Source: Sabellastarte sp. h YS-2021
Lineage: Eukaryota > Annelida > Polychaeta > Sabellida > Sabellidae
DNA: 64,000 nt
Reading direction: 5' to 3'
Assembly (NCBI GenBank): GCA_964017235.1
Contig: OZ024931.1
Coordinates: 22,606,189-22,670,188 of the forward strand
The translations under genes and the position numbers were made by a program. How positions within the stretch are numbered: position 1 is the stretch's first letter; the number at the start of each line of letters is the position of its first letter. The notes under the pieces are model-generated. The model was given only the letters and a program-made list of their open reading frames with translations. It was not told the origin of the DNA and made no database searches. Shown here piece by piece: positions 35,676 through 47,555 of this stretch.

Positions 35676-36740
35676 ATGACAGGGCTAATCACTGCAAGAA
35701 GGAAAATCTGCAAAGATAATTCAAAACAACTCAAATATTCATTTAACATATACAGTTTGCCGTCCTTGGTCCAATTCTATTTTCCCTCTACACTAACCCA
35801 ATTAGCTCAATCATTCACTCTCCCAGTAGTATTAACCACCATTTCTACGCCGATGACACTCAGTTATACACAACACTCTCACCAACAAAATTCTCTCACC
35901 CTATACAAAAACTAAAAAAACTGCCTAAACGACATTCAAAATTTCATGTTCGCAAACAAATTAAAACTCAACCCTGAGAAAACTGAGTTTATTCTGATAG
36001 GCTCCAAAAACAACCATAAAGAACTCCTTCCTCACTTTCCGATCAATATTCTCGGTAATCAGGTCTCGCCAGCAGAAAGTGTTAGGAACCTCAGAGTGGT
36101 GTTCGACTCCAATTTCAATTTCTCAGTCCATGTGTCACAGGTCATAAAGCCCACCAGAGTTCATGCGAGAGACCTCTATAGAATTTCGTCCCATTTTAGA
36201 CCTTAATACATCAGTTCTTTTAGCAAATGCTTTGGTGAGCAGCAGATTGGATTACTGCAATTCCCTATTCTTGTCACTTACAGATTTTGAAGATTGCAGT
36301 TAGTCCAAAACTCACTCTGTAGGGTTGTCACCTGTCCCTCTAAATACTCTCACATTACCCCTCAACTGAAAAAACTCAACTGGCTCCCTGTCAAATATAG
36401 GATACAATTCAAAATTGGTCTCATTACATACAAAATTCTCAACCAGGGTCAGCCAGTTTACCTAAGAGAATTAATTCATCCCTACACCTCCTCCAGGAAT
36501 ACAAGGCAAAGTACCCCTAAACCCAAGTTCCTTCACACCCCCACTTTCGACCGTAAGGTTTATAAATCAGTCAAACTTTTCTCCAATTCTTTCAGTCACT
36601 ATGCCCCGGTTCTTTGGAACCCCTTCCAAATAAGAAATAGCCCCTATGTAGCATCTTTCAGGAAACACCTCAAAACCCAATTTTTAATTCCAGTTTCCCC
36701 AACTTAGTTTCCTTCCCTCTTGGTCACACCCACAACTTCG
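35676..36740 (+). pseudogene. CR1/L2-like LINE fragment (reverse transcriptase and C-terminal part)
   Basis: The + strand contains an RT catalytic box (HFYADDTQLYTTL near 35840-35880), KLKLNPEKTEFILIG, LGNQVSPAESVRNLRVVFDS and then the thumb/C-terminal region VQNSLCRVVTCPSKYSHITP, LNWLPVKYRIQFKIGLIT. Only the last 137 codons (36294-36707) are a clean open frame; earlier parts change frame. It is related to, but distinct from, the minus-strand LINE at 29490-31030. The 5' end is truncated close to 35676. Confidence 0.85.
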
Positions 36741-36779
36741 GATTTCTGACCTTGAACGCCCCTCGACTCTCCTTATGAT

Positions 36780-36984
36780 AATGATTTTTGTTAACTCAGT
36801 GCACGGAGTTCCCCTTTCCGGGGAAGATATTGCGCCTGCAAAGCAGTAGATTAGATATCACTACATTCGCGATTTTATTCCCATTGTCTGTTCCCCAAGG
36901 GGAACACAAGCAAAGTAGAGCCGACGTAACCACTTCTGGGATACAGGATATAATGGATACGGGCGAGGAAAAAACGACAGGTAA
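36780..36984 (+). other. CpG-bearing segment with a possible first coding exon
   Basis: A small patch is richer in CpG than its surroundings. It contains ATGGATACGGGCGAGG at about 36952, reading M-D-T-G-E-E-K-T-T and ending at ACAG/GTAAAG, a good donor. It could be the first exon of an unrecognised + strand gene. No downstream exon was recognised, so this is only a possibility. Confidence 0.2.
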
Positions 36985-37021
36985 AGTTCCTACATTACTA
37001 CAGTAGTTGGAGAATGGGTCG

Positions 37022-38052
37022 ATCACGATCCTATCGTTGTGTCGTCTATTATCGACGGTCGTCCATTATCGACGGCTGCGCATTAATATATTGCAGTTCT
37101 GTACACGTGCTTTTATTGTCAATAAAAAATGAAGTAAATAAATATAATAACCTTATTTTAAAATATATTACAAGATATTAAATTCAAATATTGTTTTGAA
37201 TTTTATAAAATAACGTTTCTATTTCATGGTGCAGTAAAATCCTGATTTTGTTAGGTGAAATATAATATGAATGTTCAAAGCAAAATAAAATATGGTTGCC
37301 ATTGGTAACACTCATAAATTTCCGTGAAATATGCAAATTTTATCCTGTTAAAATACTGTTCTTACATATTTTGTAAAAGACAAATAGATTTATAAGATTT
37401 TATTTTTAAAAATAAACCGTCATCTTTTTCTAATTATTAACCTTTATCTCAATTTTTTCACTGACCGCATGCTTTAGTTTAGCAGCAAATATATGAAAAA
37501 TGTGGAATAAAATATTTTGATTTTTGGATGTTATAATAAAATAAACTGTGCCCATGCTCATTAACATAAAATCACGTGCTTTGTCTTGACACAAAATGGA
37601 AGAAACAGTCTTCAAAACAAACTTTAAAAATGATGATGTAATAGTCTATGAAAATAATTTTATGTCCACACCTTCAAGAAAGATTGTTATATGAATTTTT
37701 TATGATATAATTGCAACAATTAATCCGTTTATTTGCTAAATTATCATTTTACAGAGGACAATGTAGAAAATAAAAAGTTTAGAATATATTGTGAATACCA
37801 TTAATATGTATACGTTTATTTTACCGTCGATAACAGACAACCATTTGTAAAATAAACACACTGTACACACAGAAATTGAATCAAATAAAAAAAAATAAAA
37901 GAAGTTAAAATATTTAACCCATTATATTTGTTCTTGCCACTTAAACGGTATATTTTTAAATTTTAAGTTTAAAATACTGTAGGGACTGATGAAAGAAATG
38001 AAAATGGATTAAAATGCGTAAGACCGTCGAAAACCGGCAACGCAAGGATATA
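37022..38052. mobile_element. Possible TIR DNA element, about 1 kb, non-coding
   Basis: The left end contains CGTTGTGTCGTCTATTATCG and ACGGTC. The right end, read on the minus strand, contains GCGTTGCCGGTTTTCGACGG and TC. A further internal copy of ACCGTCGATAACAGACAACC lies near 37823. The inverted ends are imperfect and I could not fix a target duplication. The interior is very AT-rich without a credible gene. Confidence 0.4.
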
Positions 38053-39866
38053 TTATCGCCCAACGATCACTGGGAAACTCGTTTAGTTTATGACAATCTT
38101 ATCGGATGTATCCTAGAACATATGTATCCTTGCTACTAGTGTGATACATTATTACCAAGAAACAGAACTGACCGTCGAGTTATGGTAGGATTCAAGATTT
38201 CTAAAGTCTACTTGCGAGAACATGTGAGGTCCAGCGGACGGTTAAAAAATAATGAAAGAAAGCCATTTAAGAACCTGTTGACACTTGTTGAAATCAATTT
38301 ACTTGCACGGCACTGCGGATAATGGAATCTTAATGCTGTTCTTAATAAATGTGAATGTATCCTTTGAGAAAACATTTTGAAACAGTGGTTCACTCGCCAG
38401 TGTTTATGACCGTGTTTATAACCTAGATACCTTGCTGCTAACAACCACGAAAAAGTATCACCAATAAAATAGCCGTTTATATAATTTAGGGCTCTCAACT
38501 TTCCGTAATTCGCTGGTGTGAGTGCACTGCAACTTAGCCTTAAAATGAAACGGGTGCATGAGTTTCTGCGGTGTTTGTGAAATTGTAGTTTGTTTTTTTA
38601 AATACTGTGCAACCTGTACCTTCATTCACATAATTAAGGCAATTTTCTATATAAATGGCATGGTACAACTTCCGAGCATAATTTAAAACTTTGCAGTATC
38701 ACATACTAGCATTTCAGCAAATTAAGGCAGCAGTGATGTCTAGCAAATGCAGATTCACAACAAAGAAACAATACTAATTCAACCAATCAAAATCTTACAA
38801 GACAGATAGGAAAAATATCTCTTGCATCCAGCTTAATTCATATAATAATTCAGACTTCTTTTAATTCAATTTCTAAAATAATGTCAAAGTAAAATTTCTG
38901 AGTTAGGATTTGAATTTAAATAATTATCTTAGAAGTAAAGGAAATGTGTAAAGACAAGTAAATAATAGAAGTTAAAATGTGAAATATAATATTTTGTGTA
39001 AAATGTGGATACTTTGTGAGAATGTGACTTTGTCACAATGACATATACATCAAGAAATGAATAAAAACAAATAAAAGATGTCCAGAGTATAAATTTCGTG
39101 TTCTCATTGGCTTTCCATGGACTAAATCAGGATCCTATTGTCCAGTTTTTTTGTATTGTGCTGGATAAGGCAACTATGTGCTATTTCTTCTCACAGAAAC
39201 TATTTAAAATAGGACAAGCCAAGCAAAATTTTAATTCTACCAGAATTAACTTGATTTGGAATATATTAAGAAAATAAAAAACATGGTCTAACAACCCACT
39301 CCAGGGTGTTGACTATTTTATGAATAAAATTAACTATGACTTCTGAACAGCTTATATTATGGCATGACCTTCTATCTAAAAACTGAACTATTCTATTTCA
39401 TTTGTAAAAGAATTACTTTGACGATTTTTCTAATTAAAGTCAGACTGTTTGAAATTATGGTATTATGGCTGCATTATTAACACATTGGCAGTGACTATAA
39501 TTTGTAGATATAGATAAGACTGTTACAGTAGTGTAACACTGGTTATCTGACATAATATAAAACTAATGTGAGAAAAATCCGAATTCTGCCTGTCATAAAC
39601 ATATTCTAAAATAAATTCTCACATAACGTACTGATGTTTTTTTTTGTTTTGTTTTGGCTTATAAAATTTGACCAAACAGTATGCAGCAATTCAAGATGGG
39701 CATATTTATGAAGTTGCAAGTATAAATTTTGCAGTGCTTATAACAAAAAAAATTATATTTGTGAAAACACTCAATAAATTTTGATACACATACGAGGTAC
39801 AAAAAATGTTAAAATAAGATTTAGTTTTAAAAGTACTTTACATTGTAATGGTCTGAAATGAACTGG
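38053..39866. other. No supported gene
   Basis: AT-rich. A 96-codon minus-strand open frame at 38208-38498 has no recognisable domain. The segment around 38040-38560 is less AT-rich than its surroundings. Confidence 0.4.
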
Positions 39867-39877
39867 TATGGTGTGTA

Positions 39878-40118
39878 TTCTTTATTTATTTGGGGTTTTA
39901 CATCGCTTTCAACACTGTACAGGTCATATCACGACGGGTAGTTGGAAGGGCAGAGGAAACCAGTACCTTCAGTTCGTTAGGGTTCTGTACTGTAAACTGC
40001 CGACCAACAGCAAGCAACTACCAGCTTTCCCACTTGAGGCCGTGCCGGGAATTGAACCCCGGCCTCAGAGGTGGGAGGCGAGAGTGTTACCACTCTGCCA
40101 CCGTGGCCCCCTATTATT
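39878..40118 (-). mobile_element. tRNA-derived SINE, full length, with 11-bp target duplication
   Basis: The 5' end at about 40110 (minus strand) has a tRNA-like head with an A box (TGGCAGAGTGG) and a B box (GGTTCAATTCC). The body ends with GAAAGCGATGTAAAACCCC and an AATAAATA tail. TATGGTGTGTA flanks it at 39867-39877 and about 40119-40129. It would be transcribed by RNA polymerase III and mobilised by a LINE. Two related copies lie at 41387 and 44053. Confidence 0.85.
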
Positions 40119-40129
40119 ATGGTGTGTAA

Positions 40130-41378
40130 TGTTTAAATACAATAATATATTAATATAATATTAGTCATCATGGAATATATAATATATAAAGATTAGTTCC
40201 ATATGTATACAGACAGCATGGCGTGGAAGGTAATAGAATAAGATAAAATTCAATTTTACTTATTTATTTTTGCCTTGATGATAAATGTTGAAAAGATTGG
40301 TTAGATATAGGTTTAATTAGTGACAAAGAAAGATATGTAATTTGGGACAATTAAAAAATTATGTCAGACCATGAAGATTATGCTGATTGAGGACATCATC
40401 GAGATCCATCTCATACTGACCCGTCCCTTGCTAAATTTTTAAAGACATTGTGTTAGAGGACTTCATTGCTTTAGCTTAAAAAAATTTCCCTAAAATACTG
40501 TCTACCAGGTTGAAATGCTAGAAACATGCACTTTAATTGTAACTAACTTCAAAAGAAATTTCACCTGACAGTCAAAACGTTAACCTGCTATTACACATGG
40601 GTTGACTCAATTTTAGGATATCTATTATACTTTGGTACAGATTAACAAACTGTGTTGGAAACATGTCAACAAATAAGGTATTGAAATTATGGATCAATTA
40701 TTAATTATTTCTAAAACTAATACCCATGTTGAAAGATATTTTGCCCAATGAGAAGCATAAGAAATAGTAAATCAGTTTCTGTACAGACTGTAACATAAAG
40801 CTACTTCCAATAATGAAGGTGTATCATTCTCACTCAATTTTTGGGTCATGTGTTTATGTTGCAGAGCACTAGTAGGTCAAAATTATGAACCTCATTCCAT
40901 TTTCAAGATGTCAACCATTTTTATGTGTGAGCTCTAGCAAGGCCTGTGCTTCTAGGAATAACTTCTTTTTTTGACACCAGACTTTCATGAATTGTGATGC
41001 AGTATGATGAGCATCTGCCTGTTCACTGACGTTAAGCGGCAGTGGGCTAAATTAGCACTGGAATGGGTGACTCTTTCAGAGCATTAGTTGTGTCTTTGAT
41101 GGCTTTGCACCTCGTGCTACTAGATGGAAACCTCTTTCACCCTTGTCTGAATAGCTTTTGGGTCATGACCAGCTTTCCAAATTATAGAAAAAAAGTTTAT
41201 TTTTCACAAATAATACATTGTAGATTTAGCAGAGCACCCGCCTCCCTCAGCATGTCAAGAATTTGCTTGAAATTGCTCAGTCTAGCTTCGTTTTGGAGGT
41301 AACAGCCACTTCTTTAAATTTGATTTCTGGTCATGTGACCCTAGGACACCTAAATGTACAAAAAGCTGATTTTTCATG
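40130..41378. other. No supported gene
   Basis: AT-rich sequence. No exon, repeat array or element end that I can support. Confidence 0.4.
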
Positions 41379-41386
41379 TCGTGCAC

Positions 41387-41581
41387 CTCTGAGGCCGGGG
41401 TTCGGTTCCCGGTACGGCCTCCAGTGGGAAAGCTAGTAGTTGCTTGCCGTTGGTCAGTGGTTTACAGTACAGAACCCTGACGAACTGTATGCATGGTTTC
41501 CCCTGCCCTTCCAACTACCCGTCATGATATGACCTATACAGTGTTGAAAGCGACGTAAAACCCCAAATAAATAAATTCACT
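41387..41581 (+). mobile_element. tRNA-derived SINE, 5'-truncated
   Basis: Same family as the copy at 39878. It lacks the A box and starts just before the B box (GGTTCGGTTCC), then runs to GCGACGTAAAACCCC and AATAAATAAAT. TCGTGCAC flanks it at 41379-41386 and 41582-41589 as the target duplication. Confidence 0.85.
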
Positions 41582-41589
41582 TCGTGCAC

Positions 41590-43215
41590 TGAAGACTTGA
41601 AGCAGCCTAATTGGGTTTAAAATCTGCTCAAAATCTTGCTTTATTTTCGAGATATCAGCCTTTAAAATGCTTTTTGAGTCATGTGACCCTGGGACGACCA
41701 AATATGGAGTGATGACTTTTTGTAAATAATGCACAATAGACATGGTAGATCAAAATGAGCACAAAATCATTATTAGATCCTTCTGTGAAGGTTAATTTAA
41801 GGTGGCAGTTTTCAAGGAACTATAGTGATCTCTCAATTGTTGGATCTTCAGGCTGTTGTTTCAGACGTCACAGATCTCTTTGCCATGTGATTCAATCACA
41901 AGCTTTTCTTGCATATGTCCCCTGCACTAGATCCTTAGGCTCTGGCAATAGATGCCCTGCATGGAGTTCATTTGGTCCTGACTACTTCAGTACTCCTTCC
42001 CTCCTCCAGCTCTTTGTCCACTAGTGGTCAAGAAGTTAATCAACTCAGAGCTGTAGGATGCTTCTTGTAGCCTTCCTTGGCAAACCAAGGTTTTACTTAA
42101 AGATCTCCTTTACGAAGTCAGTGGCTCTTCCTCTAAATCTTCTATAACAACCTCATCTACAGGTTTGTTATTAATAGGGCCTTCTCTAAAATTTTGAATT
42201 CTATGTATGGTGTATGTGGCAGTCACCAAAGGTCTAGCTGTCTTTAACCAAAGTGTTTTCATATGGTAGGTAACTAGGTATATATCGTTTTTTTCATAAA
42301 AATATATTTTACAATTAAAAATATGAAAATCCATAATGAAGAATCAGCTTGTCAGATGCAGAGTTACAGTGTGAATCCACATCTCAAGAACCATTGATCA
42401 CTGGAGGTTTATCTTTCATATTAACGAACCACTTATTAAAAGGGACCTAGAGAACTAATCATTGACATCAGTATCTCACTTAACGTAATCAGCAGAAGAA
42501 AGCAGTTGCATATTCTCAGTTTGAATATGAACAAGACAGGCTAACTATATGGTTTCAAAAATCATAAGTTTCAGTTTATTAGCGCAACAGTTCTATCAAA
42601 GCCATCAGCGAGTATTGAGATGGTCACCCATCCAAGTTTTAATGAAGCCCATTGCTGCTTAACTTCAGTGATGAGACAGGTTCTCATCATGCTACACCAC
42701 TATTCAAGAAAGTCCGGGTGACAAAAAAATGAGAAAAAAGTAATCTCTGGAAATAGTGCAAGGCTTGCTAGAGCTCGTGCTTAAAAACATGTTATGTACC
42801 ATATACAGGAAACCTCTATTGGGATTTAACAATGCATAACATGTTGTGTTTGCTGGATATAAAAGTTAAAGGAGATTTGGCTCTGAAACTACAGCAAGAT
42901 GCACAAGGTAAGGTATCCATAACCAAACAACAAATTTTTAATTTTTTTGAATATGAATTAGATTCATTTATTTCTGGAAGGTCCATTGAAAATGTATTGT
43001 TTCCTGGACAAAATTGAAAATTTTAGTTAAGTTAGCTTTTATAAGCTACAAGCTTACCATCTGGGGCTCAGTGATAACTCTGGAGGCTGCTTGTGGCCAA
43101 CTCAAGAAAAATGAACATATAATGACTGAGTCACCTGTTTGGTGGCAGCACTAGCAGCCTCGATGTGACATGAATAGTGACATAGTACACAACTTTCTTT
43201 TTTGAGTGCTAAATG
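41590..43215. other. No supported gene
   Basis: The only open frames are under 90 codons and carry no recognisable domain. Nothing else is seen. Confidence 0.4.
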
Positions 43216-43216
43216 T

Positions 43217-43550
43217 TTTGCCACTGTGGCCTAGCAGGTAACACACTTGTCTAGGTACTCAGAGGACGTGGCTTCAATCCCAGGTACAGGCAGATACATA
43301 GTGTCTCGGATGACCACTTAAAATGGCGGTCCTCTGTCATTGGGTCCTATCCCCAGTGGCAGGTTAAAGAACCTCAAGGACATTGATAAATGGTCATCCT
43401 TGAGCCTCTATCTTCAAGTTAGGGGAATGTCAGTTACTTGTGTGTTGAGGCTGTACCTGTACAGTCAGATTGGTTAAATAGCTCTTTGAGTCCTGTAGTA
43501 TATGGAGATACTGCACTGAGTATAAATACATAATAATAATAATAATACAG
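43217..43550 (+). mobile_element. Second tRNA-derived SINE family, with (AAT)n tail
   Basis: The head has an A-box match (TGGCCTAGCAGG) and a B-box-like GGCTTCAATCCC 43 bases later. A central part includes CAGTGGCAGGTTAAAGAACC, and a tail of TAATAATAATAAT follows at about 43530-43545. The body differs from the other SINEs in the window. Confidence 0.65.
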
Positions 43551-44052
43551 CATACCCAATTTCTCGATGCCCAAGGCAGTAAGCAACTTGTACTCAATGG
43601 CTGTGCACTTGATATAAGAACCTTTTACAGCATACTCAACAGGTCCATACCCAATGCATTGTGAAATAATTAGTTTTTAAGAAAATTTTTCAAGTAGTCA
43701 GAAATGGGACAAGGATCACTCTCTGGATCAAAATAATTGGGCTTGACATAGGTTTACATGATGAAACAGCTCTGTTTGTGGGCTGAATAACTCGGTTATT
43801 GATAGATTTTGAGAAAATTTAAAGGACATGTTACACATGAGCTGAGGAAGAAGTGATGAAAATTTGGGTAGCAGCAGTGATGTAGATCTTCTGTATATAG
43901 CCATTGGGTATGCTAGCAGTGATATAGATATTGCAGACACAGCCATTGGATATGCTAGACTGATATCACTATTAACATACACAGCCTTTCGGTAAATAAC
44001 CACTCAGAATTATAATTCATTATTGATGTTATATGCTTAGTCGATTAGTCGA

Positions 44053-44282
44053 GGGGCCACGGTGGCAGAGTGGTAACACTCTCGCCTCCCACTGAGGCTG
44101 GGGTTCAGTTCCCGGAATGGCCTCAAGTGGGAAAGCTGGTAGTTGCTTGCCGTTGGTTGGCAGTTTACAGTACAGAACCCTGATGAACTGTATGTACTGG
44201 TTTCCTCTGCCCGTCCAACTACCCGTCGTGATATGACCTGTACAGTTTTGAAAGCGACGTAAAACCCCAAATAAATAGATAA
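44053..44282 (+). mobile_element. tRNA-derived SINE, full length
   Basis: GGGGCCACGGTGGCAGAGTG starts the tRNA-like head. The B box is GGTTCAGTTCC, and the 3' end is GCGACGTAAAACCCC with AATAAATAGATAAAA. It is the same family as the copies at 39878 and 41387. The head is far too interrupted downstream to be a working tRNA gene. Confidence 0.85.
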
Positions 44283-44361
44283 AATTCACAAAAAGGTTGA
44301 TTTTGGTAGAGCCTGAAGACCCTGAGACTGTTTAGGAGTGTCATTTTAAAAGAGGAATTAT

Positions 44362-44970
44362 CCCAGTAAACATTACAAACGTTTATAAACGTTTATAAAC
44401 CAAACTATGAACGGTTTGTTTAAGGTTTAAAATGATGGGCTCCTAAAAGTTCGCCTATAAACATTTATCAATGTTGAAGCATAAACATTTATAAACGCTA
44501 ATACATAAACGTTTATAAATGTTTGTACACTGTGGTTTCTACATCAACCACAGTTCACTACCCTTTATAGGTTCAAGTACACAGCATGATTCAAAGTAGA
44601 ATGTAAACATCAATTTAACCTTGTACAGTGCATTATATGATATAATGTACTTTTATATCTCCACTTATAATTTAATGATGGCTTTAAACAAGAGTGATAC
44701 TGCAAGATATACTAACAGAAATATTTCTCCAGTTTCTCTCAAAATGGCTGTGCTGACATCATCATCCAAAATGAAAGTGAGGTTAAGATATTCTTCACTC
44801 TTTATAAAACATTTAAAAAAATGTATTAAATGTTTATATACCAAACTAATATTGCTGAAACATTTATAAACCCATAATATTGAATAATTGTCAATATTTA
44901 GGTTTATTTTTGGTTTTAAAATGTTTATACATTTACTGAACGTTTATAAATGTTTGCGATGTTTACTGGG
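44362..44970. mobile_element. MITE with CCCAGTAAAC inverted ends, copy 1
   Basis: It begins CCCAGTAAACATTACAAACG and ends with the inverse (GTTTGCGATGTTTACTGGG). Many AAACGTTTATAAACG words fill both sides. The flanks show TAT on each side. Internal sequence (AATATTTCTCCAGTTTCTCT and AAAATGGCTGTGCTGA) is shared with copy 2 at 46934. An 82-codon open frame inside looks incidental. Confidence 0.75.
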
Positions 44971-45483
44971 TATCCTCCTTCCTTCACCAATTGTGAATTG
45001 AATAATGAAGATGGAGAGCAAGGTTCTGAGTTCCTGATATCTAATCACACCCAAGTCAGGTTGGAGGTGGATCATTTCGGCATCTCTCCTAATGAGACCT
45101 GCATTGCACATTAAGTAAAGGTCATTTTAGATGGCAGCTTGGGCTCCCTCCAAGCAACCTTTAACATCTTGGAAATATGTGGCGTCTTTTCTGGATTAAA
45201 ATGAACTTGGAAAAAACACAGCTAATATGGATAGTGCACAAGACAAAATGTAAAGAAATATTAAATGTAAAAGTAAAATGAGACTGGGACACCACAGTGT
45301 TTGACCTCTTGGGAATGTCTTTTACAATGGATCTAAATAAGATATCAAATTTAAATTATGACAAAGGAATCATTTGCACAAGAAAATTATTAAAAATTGG
45401 AATACACGACACTTGATCCCTTTAGGGAAGATAACAGTAATGAAAACCGTAATAGTTTCAAAATTCACACACTTATATTTTAA

Positions 45484-47555
45484 AGGTCATAGGAAACATT
45501 TTTCACAAAAATTGTGAAGTTAGCTTAATTCAATAGACAAACAACCTATAAGAATGAAAATGTGGTTTATTTTAAGAAATATATGGTACAAGAGCCATAA
45601 ATAGCATTAGAAAAAAAATAAATATCATGAAGTGGAGTAAAAAGCCAACATATTGTTTTTCTCGTAGTAGATGATTGATGACGTCACAGGTTCATAACGA
45701 AGTTCTGTTTAGTTGGCGATATAATGTATATATTTACAAACTGAAGGAAGATAACATGTTTCTTTGCCAGAAAAAAGCTCACTAGCCTTTATTTTTTCCA
45801 TATGCTGTTTTTTCAAGTTTTACCTAATTTTTAGCCACTGACAATTCTACCAAACAGATATACTGTAAGTAAGCTCATCTTGGAATGTAGAAAACGTAAA
45901 CATCTGTATGAGATATTGCCTCCTCCCATTTTTTTCAAGGTTTTAAACTGTGATGGGAAAGTAGCCTTTCACAAGTTAGATATTTACATAAAACTAAGAA
46001 TCTGTTGACAAATTCAAAAGTTGTCATTAAAATGTACTGGATACAGGTTTTTTGCCTTTAATCACCGGTACTTCTATCAAGATAAGGTATGATGTAAAGT
46101 GAAATCAAAATATATACAATTTGTTTTCATTTGCATAAATCATTTATAAAAGCATGCTGTTGTAGTCAAATTTATTGAATTTATTCTGAAAGAATTTTAA
46201 GTTCTAACTTTTATATTATCAGTTCATGAAATAATTCAGTATATAATGGGTTTTCCTTAAGATATATAGTAGTTCAGTACTTCTTGACCTTAAATTTTTA
46301 TAATTTTAAGTTTTGGAAATTAGTTGGTAACATTTTCTTCTCAATTTAAGCCTTTGTTGAGACCAAGAAAAAGGAATTGTGTTTGGGGTACTGTAGATGG
46401 CTAGACGCATTATGTATACAATGAAATACTCTTAGTGAGAAAGTTCTGAACTAATTTGGGGAACATATATGATTATCCTTGCTTGAGGCCCAATTCTAAA
46501 GACATTTATGTTGTATTTATTTCATCTCCCAGCAATAATTAGTTTTCAAAATTGAAAAACTAACTATCAAAACTCATCTCAGAGTTGAACCTGGTTGACT
46601 GCATTGTTTTCTGATTTTTATCCAACTTGCTTAATACCTCTCTAAATAATTTTTTATCTGAAACAAATATAAAAGATGTTCTCAAGGCTATTTCAGAAAC
46701 TTACTATTGCAGAATGATGTCTTATAAACAAATAAACTTCATAAAAACAGATAATGCAATCTTTTAAATATATATGTATGTATTAAAAGGCATACGGAAA
46801 TGATAGTTTGTTTATACTGTCATGAACCTGTGATGTCAAGACTAGTACTTTTTACAAGAGTTGTCGAGTGAAAAATAATGGCGACAGTTGTGAAAATCTT
46901 GAAAAACAGCCAGAAAGTGATTGAATACCATGTCCCAGTAAACATTACAAACGTTTATAAATGTTTATAAACCTAACTATAAACGGTTTAGATTAGGTTT
47001 AAAATGATGGGTTTATACACATGTTTAAAATCTGGAGAAATATTTCTTTAAGTATATCTTGCTGTATCACTGTTGTTTGAAGCCATCATTACATTCTAAG
47101 TAGATATATAGAAGAATATAATTTGATGATATTATATACTTTTATATCTCTACTTAGAATATAACGATGGCTTCAAACAACAGTGATACAGCAAGATATA
47201 CTTACAGAAATATTTCTCCAGTTTCTCTCAAAATGGCTGTGCTGATGTCATCATCCCAAATGAAAGTGAGGTTAAGATATTTTTAACCCTTTGTAAACAT
47301 TTAAAAACGTTTATAAACATTTATAAACCAAACTAATGTTGCTGAAACGTTTATAAACCCATAATATTGAATAATTGTCAATATTTAGGTTTATATTTGG
47401 TTTAAAAAACGTTTATAGGTTTACTAAACGTTTATAAACGTTTGCTATGTTTACTGGGGTAACCTTGTCCAGACACATCTTATTTTTACAGCAATTGAAC
47501 TTTCATATGTATATGTAATTATTGATGAATGATCTGAAAATGCTTCCTATGACCT
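45484..47555. mobile_element. TTAA-target DNA transposon, non-autonomous, inside the L1-like LINE
   Basis: The ends are AGGTCATAGGAAACATTTTT and the inverse GAAAATGCTTCCTATGACCT. TTAA flanks both ends (45480-45483 and 47556-47559). TTAA duplications are typical of piggyBac and Kolobok elements; I cannot choose between them. A subterminal inverted pair, GATGACGTCACAGGTTCAT near 45680 and ATGAACCTGTGATGTCAAG near 46820, supports one element. No transposase is seen. It splits the LINE between the THLY and PTPGNFLK blocks and itself contains the MITE at 46934. Confidence 0.8.
46934..47458. mobile_element. Foldback MITE with CCCAGTAAAC ends, copy 2
   Basis: The ends match copy 1 at 44362. In addition the interior has a second, longer inverted pair. 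A segment at about 47027-47112 (CTGGAGAAATATTTCTTTAA onward) is the inverse of about 47140-47223, which ends AGAAATATTTCTCCAG. The central part could therefore fold into a hairpin with arms of roughly 85-90 bp. GT lies on each side of the element. It is nested in the TTAA element. Confidence 0.78.

Noticed and set aside
38208-38498. 96-codon minus-strand frame as the missing first exon of MTHFD2
   Set aside because: No donor in the needed phase and no similarity to MTHFD2 N-termini.
44053-44125. Functional tRNA gene
   Set aside because: A and B boxes are present but the cloverleaf cannot be completed and the sequence continues into a SINE body; three dispersed copies exist.
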